Below are positions 43,530 to 52,242 of a stretch of DNA of 55,172 nucleotides, in pieces. The stretch covers positions 1-55,172 of the forward strand of contig CAMHNI010000020.1 in the NCBI GenBank assembly GCA_946186505.1, read 5' to 3'. Source of the stretch: an uncultured Prevotellaceae bacterium. Its GTDB lineage: Bacteria; Bacteroidota; Bacteroidia; Bacteroidales; Bacteroidaceae. Position 1 is the first letter of the stretch. Every line of letters begins with the position of its first letter. Position numbers and translations under genes: made by a program. The notes beneath the pieces were generated by a model, which worked only from the letters and a program-made list of their open reading frames with translations, was not told the origin of the DNA and ran no database searches.

Positions 43530-46500
43530 ACGTCAGGACTTTTATAGACAGGCCTATCCTGTCAGGTGTCATTTCGGTACTCATCGTGCTGGTGGGTGTC
43601 ATCGGACTGACACGTCTGGCCTTGGAACAGTTTCCTGAGATAGCACCGCCGACGGTGCGTCTCATGGCTAACTACACGGGTGCCAACGCCGAGACCGTCC
43701 AGAAGAGTGTCGTGGTGCCGTTGGAGGAGGCCATCAACGGTGTGGAGGGCATGATGTATATGTCATCGAACGCCACGAACACGGGAACGGCGAACATCAG
43801 TGTTTTCTTCCGACAGGGTACCGATCCAGACATGGCGATGGTGAACGTCCAGAACCGTGCCGCCACCGTCCAGGGCCGGCTTCCGAGCGATGTGGTGAAG
43901 AGTGGACTGACAGTGCGCAAGCGTCAGACCTCGAACATCAAGCAGATTACCATCTATAGTCCTGACGATGCGTTCGACCGTACCTTTTTGGCAAACTATA
44001 CCAAAATCAATATCGAACCGCGACTGAGCCGCATTCCGGGTGTTGGCGAGGTGAACGTCATCGGTTCCGACTATTCCATGCGCATCTGGCTCGACCCCCG
44101 GAAAATGGCCCGTTACGGTCTGACACCTGCCGATGTCACCAAGGTGCTTGACGAGCAGAACGTGGAGGTGGCGACGGGTACGCTCGGTGCAGACTCGAAG
44201 AACACGTTCCAGTATGTCTTGAAGTACCGTGGCCGATACGAGGAGGAGGCGGGTTATGAGCAGATGGTCGTCCGTTCGCTGCCCAACGGCGATGTGCTGC
44301 GCATCGGTGATATCGCCCGGGTGGAACTGGGGGCGGTGAACTACAATTACATTGGTGAGACCAATGGTCATCCTGGCGTGAATATCATGGTGAACCAGAT
44401 TAGCGGATCGAACGCCAACGAGATTATCGAACAGATAGACCGCGAGGTGGAGGATATCCGCAAGAGCCTGCCGCCGGGTGTCGTCATCGAGGATTTGGAG
44501 TCGAAGAAGGACTTCCTCGATGCCTCCATCGCCTCCGTGCTGCGTACACTCTTTGAGGCTCTGCTGCTGGTTATCCTGGTGGTTTACGTCTTCTTGCAGA
44601 ATTTCCGTTCCACGCTTATTCCTGCAGTCGCCATCGTCGTGTCGCTCATCGGAACGCTGGCCGTCATCTACGCCATAGGTTTCTCCTTGAACATGCTCAC
44701 GCTCTTTGCCTTAGTGCTGGTTATCGGTACCGTGGTAGATGATGCCATTGTAGTGGTGGAGGCTGTGCAGGCGAAGTTTGATGAGGGTTACACGAAAGCC
44801 TATGACGCTACCGTGGATGCCATGCACGGCATCACCTCAGCGCTGGTCACCACCACGCTAGTTTTCATGGCCGTCTTCGTCCCTGTCTGTTTCATCGGTG
44901 GTGTCACCGGCACCTTCTATACGCAGTTCGGTCTGACAATGGCTATCGCAGTGGCCATCTCACTGTTCAATGCACTGACGCTCTCACCAGCCCTCTGCGC
45001 TCTGGTCATGACCCCCCATGCCGATGCCGGGAACAGCGGTAAACTCAGTTTCTCGTCGCGCTTCCATGCAGCCTTCGATGCTGCTTTCCGTCAGCTGGTC
45101 ATGAAGTACAAGCAGGCAGTGGCTGTGCTCTTCCGTCGTCGTTGGATAGCCGCCACGCTGGTGGTTGTTGCCTTGGTGGGACTCGGACTGCTGATGAAGA
45201 CCACAAAGACTGGCTTGGTACCGAAGGAGGACATGGGTACCATCTTCGTCAACATCCAAGCGGCTCCGGGCAGTAGTCTCCAGCAGACCTACGGCATATT
45301 AAAAGAGGTGGAGAAACGAATCAAGGACCTGCCGCAGCTGCGTACCTATTCGTTAGTGGCGGGCAACGGCGTAAGCTTCGACCAGTCTTCATCTTCGGGT
45401 AACTTCACGCTGAAGTTGAAACGGTGGGACGAACGCAAGGGTAAGGGTGACGATGTGGATGCCGTGACAGAGGAAATCTACCGCCGCACCGCAGACATTG
45501 CCAATGCCAAGATACAAGTCAACACGCAGGCCATGATTCCCGGATTCGGTCGTACCAACGGTTTTGAACTCTATGTCCAGGACAAGAAAGGCGGCACCAT
45601 CACCGATCTCTTAGAGCAGACCAACCAACTGATAGCCAGTCTGAACCAGCGTCCTGAGATCAGCCGTGCCTTCACAAATTTCTCGTTGAAATATCCTCAG
45701 TACCGTGTTGAGGTTGATGCGACCCTCTGCATGCGCCGTGGCGTGTCGCCCAAAGACGTACTGAGTGCCCTTGGCGGTTATGTCGGAGGCTCCTACGCTT
45801 CCAACTTCGTGCGCTTCACCAAACTCTACCGAGTGATGGTGCAGGCATCGCCAGAGTACCGCCTTGACACGGAGTCGCTGAACAATATCTTCGTGAAGAA
45901 CAGCCGTGGAGAGATGTCACCCATTGGCCAGTACCTGAAACTTACCCGTATCTATGGCTCCGAGACACTGTCGCGCTTCAACCTCTTCCCCTCGATTAGC
46001 GTTAGTGGTACACCTGCCGATGGCTACAGTACCGGTCAGGCCATACAGGCTATCAAGGAAGTGGCTGCCGAACAGTTGGCCGAGGGCTATGGTTATGAGT
46101 TCGGTGGCATGACGCGTGAGGAGGATTCTGCACAGAACACCACGACGCTGGTCTTTGTCATCTGCATCGTCTTCATCTACCTCATCCTATGTGCCCTCTA
46201 CGAGAGTCTTTTCATTCCGCTGGCAGTCATTCTGAGTGTCCCCTTCGGACTGGCGGGCTCATTTGTCTTTGCCTGGCTGTGGGGACTGGAGAACAACATC
46301 TACATGCAGACGGGACTCATCATGCTCATCGGCCTGCTGGCCAAAACGGCTATCCTGCTCACCGAGTATGCTTCCGAGCGACGCCGTCAGGGCATGGGCA
46401 TTGTTGAGGCTGCCCTTGATGCTGCCGCCGTGCGTCTGCGTCCCATCCTTATGACATCGATGACAATGGTCTTCGGTCTGCTGCCTATGGCACTGGCTAC

Positions 46501-46654
46501 AGGTGTGGGTGCCAACGGCAACCGTTCGCTTGGTGTGGGTACTATTGGCGGCATGCTTATCGGCACCGTTGCACTGCTATTCATCGTGCCTGTCCTGTTT
46601 GTCATCTTCCAGAAGATTGAGGAACGGGTGTTCTCCCGCCGCCTACACGGCTAA
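43526..46654 (+). CDS. RND family efflux permease (AcrB/MexB-like)
   Basis: 1042 residues. Inner-membrane proton-driven exporter of the HAE1 class. The N-terminus is NVRTFIDRPILSGVISVL, TM4 carries the proton-relay aspartates in VIGTVVDDAIVVVEAV, and TM10 has the conserved Lys in LLAKTAILLTEYA. Two large periplasmic loops of normal size are present. It works with the upstream adaptor and an outer-membrane TolC-like channel, but no channel gene follows: the next gene is on the other strand. Start overlaps the adaptor stop (ATGA-type). Confidence 0.95.
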   Translation: MNVRTFIDRPILSGVISVLIVLVGVIGLTRLALEQFPEIAPPTVRLMANYTGANAETVQKSVVVPLEEAINGVEGMMYMSSNATNTGTANISVFFRQGTDPDMAMVNVQNRAATVQGRLPSDVVKSGLTVRKRQTSNIKQITIYSPDDAFDRTFLANYTKINIEPRLSRIPGVGEVNVIGSDYSMRIWLDPRKMARYGLTPADVTKVLDEQNVEVATGTLGADSKNTFQYVLKYRGRYEEEAGYEQMVVRSLPNGDVLRIGDIARVELGAVNYNYIGETNGHPGVNIMVNQISGSNANEIIEQIDREVEDIRKSLPPGVVIEDLESKKDFLDASIASVLRTLFEALLLVILVVYVFLQNFRSTLIPAVAIVVSLIGTLAVIYAIGFSLNMLTLFALVLVIGTVVDDAIVVVEAVQAKFDEGYTKAYDATVDAMHGITSALVTTTLVFMAVFVPVCFIGGVTGTFYTQFGLTMAIAVAISLFNALTLSPALCALVMTPHADAGNSGKLSFSSRFHAAFDAAFRQLVMKYKQAVAVLFRRRWIAATLVVVALVGLGLLMKTTKTGLVPKEDMGTIFVNIQAAPGSSLQQTYGILKEVEKRIKDLPQLRTYSLVAGNGVSFDQSSSSGNFTLKLKRWDERKGKGDDVDAVTEEIYRRTADIANAKIQVNTQAMIPGFGRTNGFELYVQDKKGGTITDLLEQTNQLIASLNQRPEISRAFTNFSLKYPQYRVEVDATLCMRRGVSPKDVLSALGGYVGGSYASNFVRFTKLYRVMVQASPEYRLDTESLNNIFVKNSRGEMSPIGQYLKLTRIYGSETLSRFNLFPSISVSGTPADGYSTGQAIQAIKEVAAEQLAEGYGYEFGGMTREEDSAQNTTTLVFVICIVFIYLILCALYESLFIPLAVILSVPFGLAGSFVFAWLWGLENNIYMQTGLIMLIGLLAKTAILLTEYASERRRQGMGIVEAALDAAAVRLRPILMTSMTMVFGLLPMALATGVGANGNRSLGVGTIGGMLIGTVALLFIVPVLFVIFQKIEERVFSRRLHG

Positions 46655-47131
46655 ATCCTCTCTCCAGAGACAGAATGGATTCTTGCGGAGGTGGCTGTTG
46701 TAAAAACGGCGGTCGCCAGTCACTTCTTTGCCAATGAAGTCGGGCTTTTCAAACGGTTCGTCGGGTGCCGACAGCTCCACCTCAGCCATGACCAGACCTT
46801 GGTTGTCGCCATAAAATTCATCGACCTCAAAGGTGTGCTGTCCGCTTTTCACCAAGTAGCGCGTCTTGTCGATGATGCCCGGCTCGCAGAGATGGAACAG
46901 CTGCTCAGCCTCCTCGGGAGTGATTTCCTTCTCGAACTCATAGCGGCTCAGTCCGCCGTCCAGAGAAGGACCTTTGATGGTCAGATATCCGCGGCCGCCA
47001 CGGAGCCGCACCCTGACAGTGCGTCCGTGGCCGCTACAGATATAGCCTTGTTTGATGCGGTCGGAAGTGTAGGCCCGCTGCTTGTAGTCGCTGCCGAGCA
47101 CCAGGAACTTCCGCTCAATCTCCATACCCAT
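46643..47131 (-). CDS. CYTH domain protein (triphosphate tunnel metalloenzyme fold)
   Basis: 162 residues. The E-x-E-x-K signature is in MEIERKFLV at the start, with further acidic/basic strands (GRTVRVRLRGGRGYLTIKG, RYEFEKEI, EVDEFYG, MAEVEL). CYTH enzymes bind triphosphates with a metal; bacterial members are often inorganic triphosphatases, and the product here is not certain. Two adjacent starts are possible: 47131 (MGMEIERK) and 47125 (MEIERK); the former resembles relatives. Tail-to-tail overlap of 12 bases with the RND gene. It follows a small membrane-protein gene and prfB on the same strand, probably as one operon. Confidence 0.87.
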   Translation of the reverse strand: MGMEIERKFLVLGSDYKQRAYTSDRIKQGYICSGHGRTVRVRLRGGRGYLTIKGPSLDGGLSRYEFEKEITPEEAEQLFHLCEPGIIDKTRYLVKSGQHTFEVDEFYGDNQGLVMAEVELSAPDEPFEKPDFIGKEVTGDRRFYNSHLRKNPFCLWREDLAV

Positions 47132-47159
47132 AGTGGCGGATGGTTGAAGGTGAAGGGTA

Positions 47160-47315
47160 TCAGGCAACAAGCCAGATGGAGTAGGCTGCATAGCACACTG
47201 CCAACGCAATGAGCACGCCGATAATCCACTTGATGACTTTCTCACCCTTCTCCTGTTGTTTCTTCTCATAGGCCACCCGCTTCGGGTTGGTCTCTTTTGC
47301 TACTTTCTTTGCCAT
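47160..47315 (-). CDS. 51-residue single-pass membrane protein
   Basis: Reads MAKKVAKETNPKRVAYEKKQ, a very basic N-terminus, then one hydrophobic segment (WIIGVLIALAVCYAAYSIWL) and a short end. Topology suggests a cytoplasmic basic tail and one membrane helix. It lies between prfB and the CYTH gene on the same strand with short gaps (29 bases on both sides); I recall the same trio in other Bacteroidales, which supports it as real. Function unknown. Confidence 0.7.
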   Translation of the reverse strand: MAKKVAKETNPKRVAYEKKQQEKGEKVIKWIIGVLIALAVCYAAYSIWLVA

Positions 47316-47344
47316 AGTTTTAAGTATTAAAATTTTAAATGTTA

Positions 47345-48466
47345 CTACTCATTGTTCTCTCCGGCGAATTCCATGAGGTAGGCTTTGATGAAACCATCGA
47401 GCTTGCCGTTCATGACGCTCTCTACGTCGCGGGTCTCGAAGTTGGTGCGGTGGTCTTTTACACGCTTGTCGTCGAAGACGTAGGAGCGGATTTGGCTGCC
47501 CCACTCAATCTTCTTCTTGCCCGCCTCAATCTTGGCCTGAGCCTCCATACGCTTCTTCATGGCACGGTCGTAGAGCTGTGAGCGGAGCAGAGCCATGGCA
47601 CGTTCCTTGTTCTTCGGCTGGTCACGCGTCTCGGTGTTCTCAATGAGGATTTCCTCCTCCTCGCCCGTGTCTGGGTCGGTGTACCAGTAGCGCAGTCGGA
47701 CGCCCGACTCCACCTTGTTGACGTTCTGACCGCCGGCACCGCTGCTTCGGAACGTGTCCCATGACAACTTGGCCGGGTCAACGTACACCTCGATGGTGTC
47801 ATCGACTAACGGTGTGACAAATACCGAGGCGAACGACGTCATACGCTTGCCCTGGGCATTGAACGGCGAGACGCGCACCAAGCGGTGGACGCCGTTCTCC
47901 GATTTCAGGTAGCCGTAGGCGTATTCACCTCCCTCTATCTGCATTGTCACGCTCTTGATGCCGGCATCCTCGCCGTCGAGCAAGTTGGCGATGGTTACCT
48001 TGTAGCCGTGAGCCTCGGCCCAGCGCATGTACATACGCATCAGCATCTGCGCCCAGTCCTGAGCCTCCGTGCCGCCGGCGCCGCTGTTGATTTTCAGCAC
48101 GGCGTCCATCGGGTCCTCCTCCTGCCGTAGCATGTTCATCAGCTCCAGGTCTTCAATGGCCTTGATGGCCTTCTGGTAGGCCTCGTCCACCTCCTGCTCC
48201 GTCACCATCTCCTCCTTGTAGAAGTCGAAGGCTAACTGCAGTTCGTCGGCCATCGTGCGCATCTGGCTGTAGCCGTCAATCCATTTCTTGATGGCCTTCA
48301 CCTTCTTCATTTGCGCCTCGGCCCGCTTCGGGTCATCCCAGAAATCGGGTGCCTGTGTGCGCAGGTCTTCCTCTTCCCATTCTATCTGTTTCTCGTCAAT
48401 CTTCAGATAGTGCTTCAGCTTTTCGGCTCTGTCGAGCACGTCTTTCAGTTGGTCTTGCGTAATCAT
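47345..48466 (-). CDS. prfB: Peptide chain release factor 2
   Basis: 373 residues. Recognises UGA and UAA stop codons and triggers peptide release. The GGQ motif is in RSSGAGGQNVNKVESG near residue 245, the anticodon-like motif region is in domain 2 (VRVSPFNAQGKRMTSFA near 205), and domain 1 is a long coiled region. The whole coding sequence is one open frame: there is no early in-frame UGA, so the programmed +1 frameshift that controls this gene in many bacteria is absent. A TACCTTTG box stands 5 bases before the ATG. Confidence 0.95.
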   Translation of the reverse strand: MITQDQLKDVLDRAEKLKHYLKIDEKQIEWEEEDLRTQAPDFWDDPKRAEAQMKKVKAIKKWIDGYSQMRTMADELQLAFDFYKEEMVTEQEVDEAYQKAIKAIEDLELMNMLRQEEDPMDAVLKINSGAGGTEAQDWAQMLMRMYMRWAEAHGYKVTIANLLDGEDAGIKSVTMQIEGGEYAYGYLKSENGVHRLVRVSPFNAQGKRMTSFASVFVTPLVDDTIEVYVDPAKLSWDTFRSSGAGGQNVNKVESGVRLRYWYTDPDTGEEEEILIENTETRDQPKNKERAMALLRSQLYDRAMKKRMEAQAKIEAGKKKIEWGSQIRSYVFDDKRVKDHRTNFETRDVESVMNGKLDGFIKAYLMEFAGENNE

Positions 48467-48471
48467 GGGTG

Positions 48472-48479
48472 CAAAGGTA
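48472..48479 (-). promoter_or_regulatory. -7 box of prfB, near-leaderless
   Basis: TACCTTTG on the minus strand, followed by 5 bases and the ATG. No clear TTTG was found at the usual -33 distance. Confidence 0.55.
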
Positions 48480-48522
48480 CGATTTTTTTGTGAATTGTTG
48501 TCTTTGTTTTGGAAAAAAACCG

Positions 48523-48530
48523 TAACTTTG
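48523..48530 (+). promoter_or_regulatory. -7 box of the arabinofuranosidase gene
   Basis: TAACTTTG, 33 bases before the ATG; the nearest TTTG (48503-48506) is only 16 bases upstream, so the -33 element is weak. Confidence 0.5.
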
Positions 48531-48563
48531 CCGACAAATCACGAATAAAACCCTTGAAAACGA

Positions 48564-51080
48564 ATGAGAACGAAACTACTAACGCTGATGCTCTTGGCAT
48601 TGCAGGCAGCAACAGTGACGGCGCAAGCCGAGGATGTCCCCCGGTCTGTATTCATCTATTCGCCCGGCGAGACCCGTGGCCTGCACATTGCCGTGCAGGA
48701 GAACGACGGGTGGCGTGACGCAGGCCAGCTGTGCTCGTCAGACTATGGCACATGGGGTGCAGAGAAGCGGATGTATCATCCGTCTGTTGCCCGTGCCAAG
48801 GATGGCACATGGCGACTGGTGTTCCAGGTGAACGACCGTGCACCGTTGTTTGCTGCCGCCTTCAGCCGTGACTTAGTGAACTGGCGTCCGCAGGACTATC
48901 CCATCATGTCAACCTCCAAATGTCTGGAACCTGTGGTCTTCGAGAACCCAGACGGTACGTTTGACATCTATTACAAATCGCCGGAGGGTAAGCGGTGGAC
49001 ATCGGCCACGCCCAACTTCCGTGACTTTACGCCTGACAGAGACAGCCAGATCAGTGACGATGCGTGGTTGCGTGACACTGCTACCGTAGGTGGGCAATTA
49101 TTTGAGGGCAACAGCTTTGAGATAGCTCAGAAAGAATGGACTGTCATCGAAAACCATTTCAGACAGTCGGGTGAAGACTGGCGGAAGTCCAATGAGCGCA
49201 TGCACGACGATGCTGCCAACCCGCTGTTTTCCAGTCTCCATGCTCCGGTAAAGGCGACACTGACCGTTGACCTGACCCACCAGAAGCCCATCAGCGACAA
49301 ACTCATCGGCATATTCTTCGAGGACATCAGCTACGCTGCCGATGGCGGTTTGTATGCTGAGCTGGTTCAGAACCGTGACTTTGAATATACGGCCAAGGAT
49401 CACGGCGGCTGGACGGCCACCACGGCCTGGCATGCCGCACGTCCGATAGAGATTGTGACCGAGCGTCCTCTTAGTGCCAATAACCCGCACTACGCTCTCA
49501 TAGGGCCGGACACGCTTTGGAATGAGGGTTGGGACGGTATTGTCGTCGAAGCAGGCAAGAAATATGATTTCTCCATGTATGTGCTGGCAGACGGGCAGAA
49601 GCAGGACTTTGCCGTTCAGCTTGTCGGAGAGGACGGCACTATACTGGCTAAGGCCAGGATGAAGACCGCCGGCGCTGATTGGCAGCAATATACGACGGTG
49701 CTTCTTGCCAAGAAAAGCGATGCCAAGGCCAAGTTAGCCGTTATCCCTCTGAAGAAAGACGTTCGCGTGGGTATCGACATGGTGTCGCTCTTCCCGCAGG
49801 ATACCTTCATGGGACGCAAGAACGGTTTGCGGAAAGACCTGGCCCAGGTCATCGCCGATTTGAAACCGAAGTTCGTGCGCTTCCCCGGCGGTTGCATGAG
49901 TCACGGACAGGGACTGGAGAATATCTACCACTGGAACGAGACCGTAGGACCGCTACAAGATCGCAAGCCCGACTTCAACATCTGGCACTACCACCAGACA
50001 CGCGGACTGGGCTTCTTTGAGTATTTCCAGTTCTGCGAGGATATTGGTGCCGAGCCGCTGCCGGTGCTCGCCGCCGGTGTGCCCTGCCAGAACTCTGCCA
50101 ACAACGCCCGGGGCATTGGCGGACAGCAGGGAGGCATACCCATGGACCTGATGCCTGCATACATCCAGGAACTGCTCGACCTCATAGACTGGGCTAATGG
50201 TGACCCTGCCACGTCGAAGTGGGCGAAAATGCGTGCCGATGCCGGCCATCCGGAGCCGTTCAACCTTAAATATATAGGTATAGGCAACGAGGATATTATC
50301 TCGACGGTCTTTGAAGAGCGCTTCACGATGATAGTCCGGGCCATCCGGGCCAAGTACCCAGACATCAAAATCTGTGGCACGGTCGGTCCGTTCCATGCGC
50401 CGAGTGCCGACTATCAGGAGGGCTGGGATTTTACCAAGCGTCATCCCGAACAGCAGTATATGGTTGATGAGCACTATTATGAGTCAACGGGGTGGTTCAT
50501 GCACCACCGCGACTATTACGACAGCTACGCTCGTAACAGCGCCAAGGTGTATCTTGGTGAATGGGCCGCCTCTACCAAGGTCAAGCGTCCCAATGTGGAG
50601 ACGGCACTGGCCGAGGCTCTCTACCTGACGGATATCGAGCGTAACGGTGATGTGGTGGAGATGACTTCCTACGCCCCCATGCTCTGTAAGGACGGCCACT
50701 CGAACTGGAATCCCGACATGATTTATTTCTCGAACACCACCGTGCGTACTACACCGGCTTATGAGATACAGCGGCTGTTTTCGGTCTATGGCGGCGACAG
50801 GTATGTCAATTCGCGGTTGACAGTGCCTGAGAAACAGTTCAGCCACCGTGTCGGTGCCAGCATCGTGAAGAATTCAAAAACGGGTAAGACCTATGTGAAG
50901 CTGGTCAATGCACTGCCCGTGCCACTCGATATTGCCGTCAATGGGCTGACCATCCCGGCCTCGGCGAAGACCGAGGGTTTCGAAGGTAAGCCTGAGGAGC
51001 AGCATCTGACTGTTAAGACTGGCGAGGTGGGTAGTAGCGTCGTGCTGCCGCCTTATTCCCTCCGTGTTATAGAATTATAG
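48564..51080 (+). CDS. Two-domain alpha-L-arabinofuranosidase (GH51, with GH43-like N-terminal domain)
   Basis: 838 residues with signal peptide MRTKLLTLMLLALQAATVTAQ. Residues ~25-200 resemble a five-bladed GH43/GH62-like propeller (RMYHPSVARAKDGTWRLVFQ, LEPVVFENPDGTFDIYYKS) and look partial. From ~230 begins the GH51 part: GIFFEDISYAADGGLYAELVQN, FVRFPGGCMSHGQGLENIYHW, the acid/base Glu in YIGIGNED near 575 and the nucleophile Glu in KVYLGEWA near 665. It removes arabinose from plant arabinan or arabinoxylan and is exported. A glycosyltransferase gene follows after 7 bases, with no obvious functional link. Confidence 0.92.
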   Translation: MRTKLLTLMLLALQAATVTAQAEDVPRSVFIYSPGETRGLHIAVQENDGWRDAGQLCSSDYGTWGAEKRMYHPSVARAKDGTWRLVFQVNDRAPLFAAAFSRDLVNWRPQDYPIMSTSKCLEPVVFENPDGTFDIYYKSPEGKRWTSATPNFRDFTPDRDSQISDDAWLRDTATVGGQLFEGNSFEIAQKEWTVIENHFRQSGEDWRKSNERMHDDAANPLFSSLHAPVKATLTVDLTHQKPISDKLIGIFFEDISYAADGGLYAELVQNRDFEYTAKDHGGWTATTAWHAARPIEIVTERPLSANNPHYALIGPDTLWNEGWDGIVVEAGKKYDFSMYVLADGQKQDFAVQLVGEDGTILAKARMKTAGADWQQYTTVLLAKKSDAKAKLAVIPLKKDVRVGIDMVSLFPQDTFMGRKNGLRKDLAQVIADLKPKFVRFPGGCMSHGQGLENIYHWNETVGPLQDRKPDFNIWHYHQTRGLGFFEYFQFCEDIGAEPLPVLAAGVPCQNSANNARGIGGQQGGIPMDLMPAYIQELLDLIDWANGDPATSKWAKMRADAGHPEPFNLKYIGIGNEDIISTVFEERFTMIVRAIRAKYPDIKICGTVGPFHAPSADYQEGWDFTKRHPEQQYMVDEHYYESTGWFMHHRDYYDSYARNSAKVYLGEWAASTKVKRPNVETALAEALYLTDIERNGDVVEMTSYAPMLCKDGHSNWNPDMIYFSNTTVRTTPAYEIQRLFSVYGGDRYVNSRLTVPEKQFSHRVGASIVKNSKTGKTYVKLVNALPVPLDIAVNGLTIPASAKTEGFEGKPEEQHLTVKTGEVGSSVVLPPYSLRVIEL

Positions 51081-51087
51081 AAACCGT

Positions 51088-52230
51088 ATGGCAACCCTTA
51101 TAGGATTTGATGCAAAGCGGGTAGTCCGTAATGCAACAGGGCTAGGAAACTATGGCCGGACGCTGATTGGTGACTTGTCGGCAGTCATACCCGACGACTG
51201 GCAGCTACGACTCTATGCGCCAGACCCGGGACGTGAGGCTTTACGTCGTCAGGTGGCTTTGTCGGAGCGGGTGCAGCTCGTCTGTCCGGAAGGGCGCCCG
51301 CTCAAGATTCAGCGGTCATTATGGCGTATCGGGTCCATCGTCAGCGATTTGCAGCGTGACGGCGTGCAGCTGTACCACGGACTGACTGGCGAACTGCCAC
51401 GGGGCATCCGTCAGGCGGGCATTCGTTCTGTGGTGACTATACACGACCTGATATTCCTGCGCCATCCGGAGTACTATCACAAGATTGACGCGAAGATCTA
51501 TGCGTGGAAATTCCGTGTTGCCTGCCGCGAAGCCGACCGCATCATTGCCATCAGTGAACGGACGAAGCAGGACGTGATGGAGCTTGGGGGTGTGAGCGAA
51601 GACAGGATAGACGTTATCTATCAGAGCTGTTCGCCGCGTTTCCTGACTGAGGTGCCGCCCCGGCAGGTTGCCGATGTCAGCAACCGTTATGGACTGCCCC
51701 GGCGTTTCATCCTGAGTGTGGGGACTATCGAGGAACGGAAAAACATTCTGCTGGCTGTCCGCAGCCTGCGCTATCTGCCCGATGACATACATCTGGTAGC
51801 CGTGGGCCGTGCCACGGACTATTCGAAGCAGGTACTGAAGGAGGCAGAGAGTATGAACCTCATCAATAGGATTCACTTCCTTCAAGGGGTGCCTGACAGT
51901 GATCTGCAGGCGCTCTATCAGATGGCAGAAGTCTTTGTCTATCCTTCGCGTTACGAAGGTTTCGGCATTCCGGTGATTGAGGCTATCCATAGCGGACTGC
52001 CCGTAGTGGCGGCAACTGGGTCATGTCTTGAGGAGGCCGGCGGTCCCGACTGCCTCTATGTGTCGCCTGACGATGCCGCTGGTCTTGGCACTGCCGTCTG
52101 CCAAGTCCTGAAGGGGATGGCCGGACGTGAACAGTACATTGCCCGTAGCCGTGATTATGTGCGCCGTTTCGAGGGAAACGACGTGGCCACCCAAGTACTT
52201 GAGGTCTATCGGAAATTGCTGAACCAGTGA
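51088..52230 (+). CDS. Glycosyltransferase family 4 (GT-B fold)
   Basis: 380 residues. N-terminal domain: TLIGFDAKRVVRNATGLGNYG, LYHGLTGELP, VVTIHDLIFLRHPEYY. The C-terminal nucleotide-sugar domain has RFILSVGTIEERKNI and the E-x7-E motif in YPSRYEGFGIPVIEAIHSG near residue 290. Such enzymes are retaining transferases (mannosyl, glucosyl or galactosyl) working on the inner face of the membrane in LPS or glycan assembly. Starts 7 bases after the arabinofuranosidase stop and shares its transcript; it is separate from the 18-28 kb polysaccharide block. Confidence 0.9.
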   Translation: MATLIGFDAKRVVRNATGLGNYGRTLIGDLSAVIPDDWQLRLYAPDPGREALRRQVALSERVQLVCPEGRPLKIQRSLWRIGSIVSDLQRDGVQLYHGLTGELPRGIRQAGIRSVVTIHDLIFLRHPEYYHKIDAKIYAWKFRVACREADRIIAISERTKQDVMELGGVSEDRIDVIYQSCSPRFLTEVPPRQVADVSNRYGLPRRFILSVGTIEERKNILLAVRSLRYLPDDIHLVAVGRATDYSKQVLKEAESMNLINRIHFLQGVPDSDLQALYQMAEVFVYPSRYEGFGIPVIEAIHSGLPVVAATGSCLEEAGGPDCLYVSPDDAAGLGTAVCQVLKGMAGREQYIARSRDYVRRFEGNDVATQVLEVYRKLLNQ

Positions 52231-52242
52231 GCCTGCTCCTGC

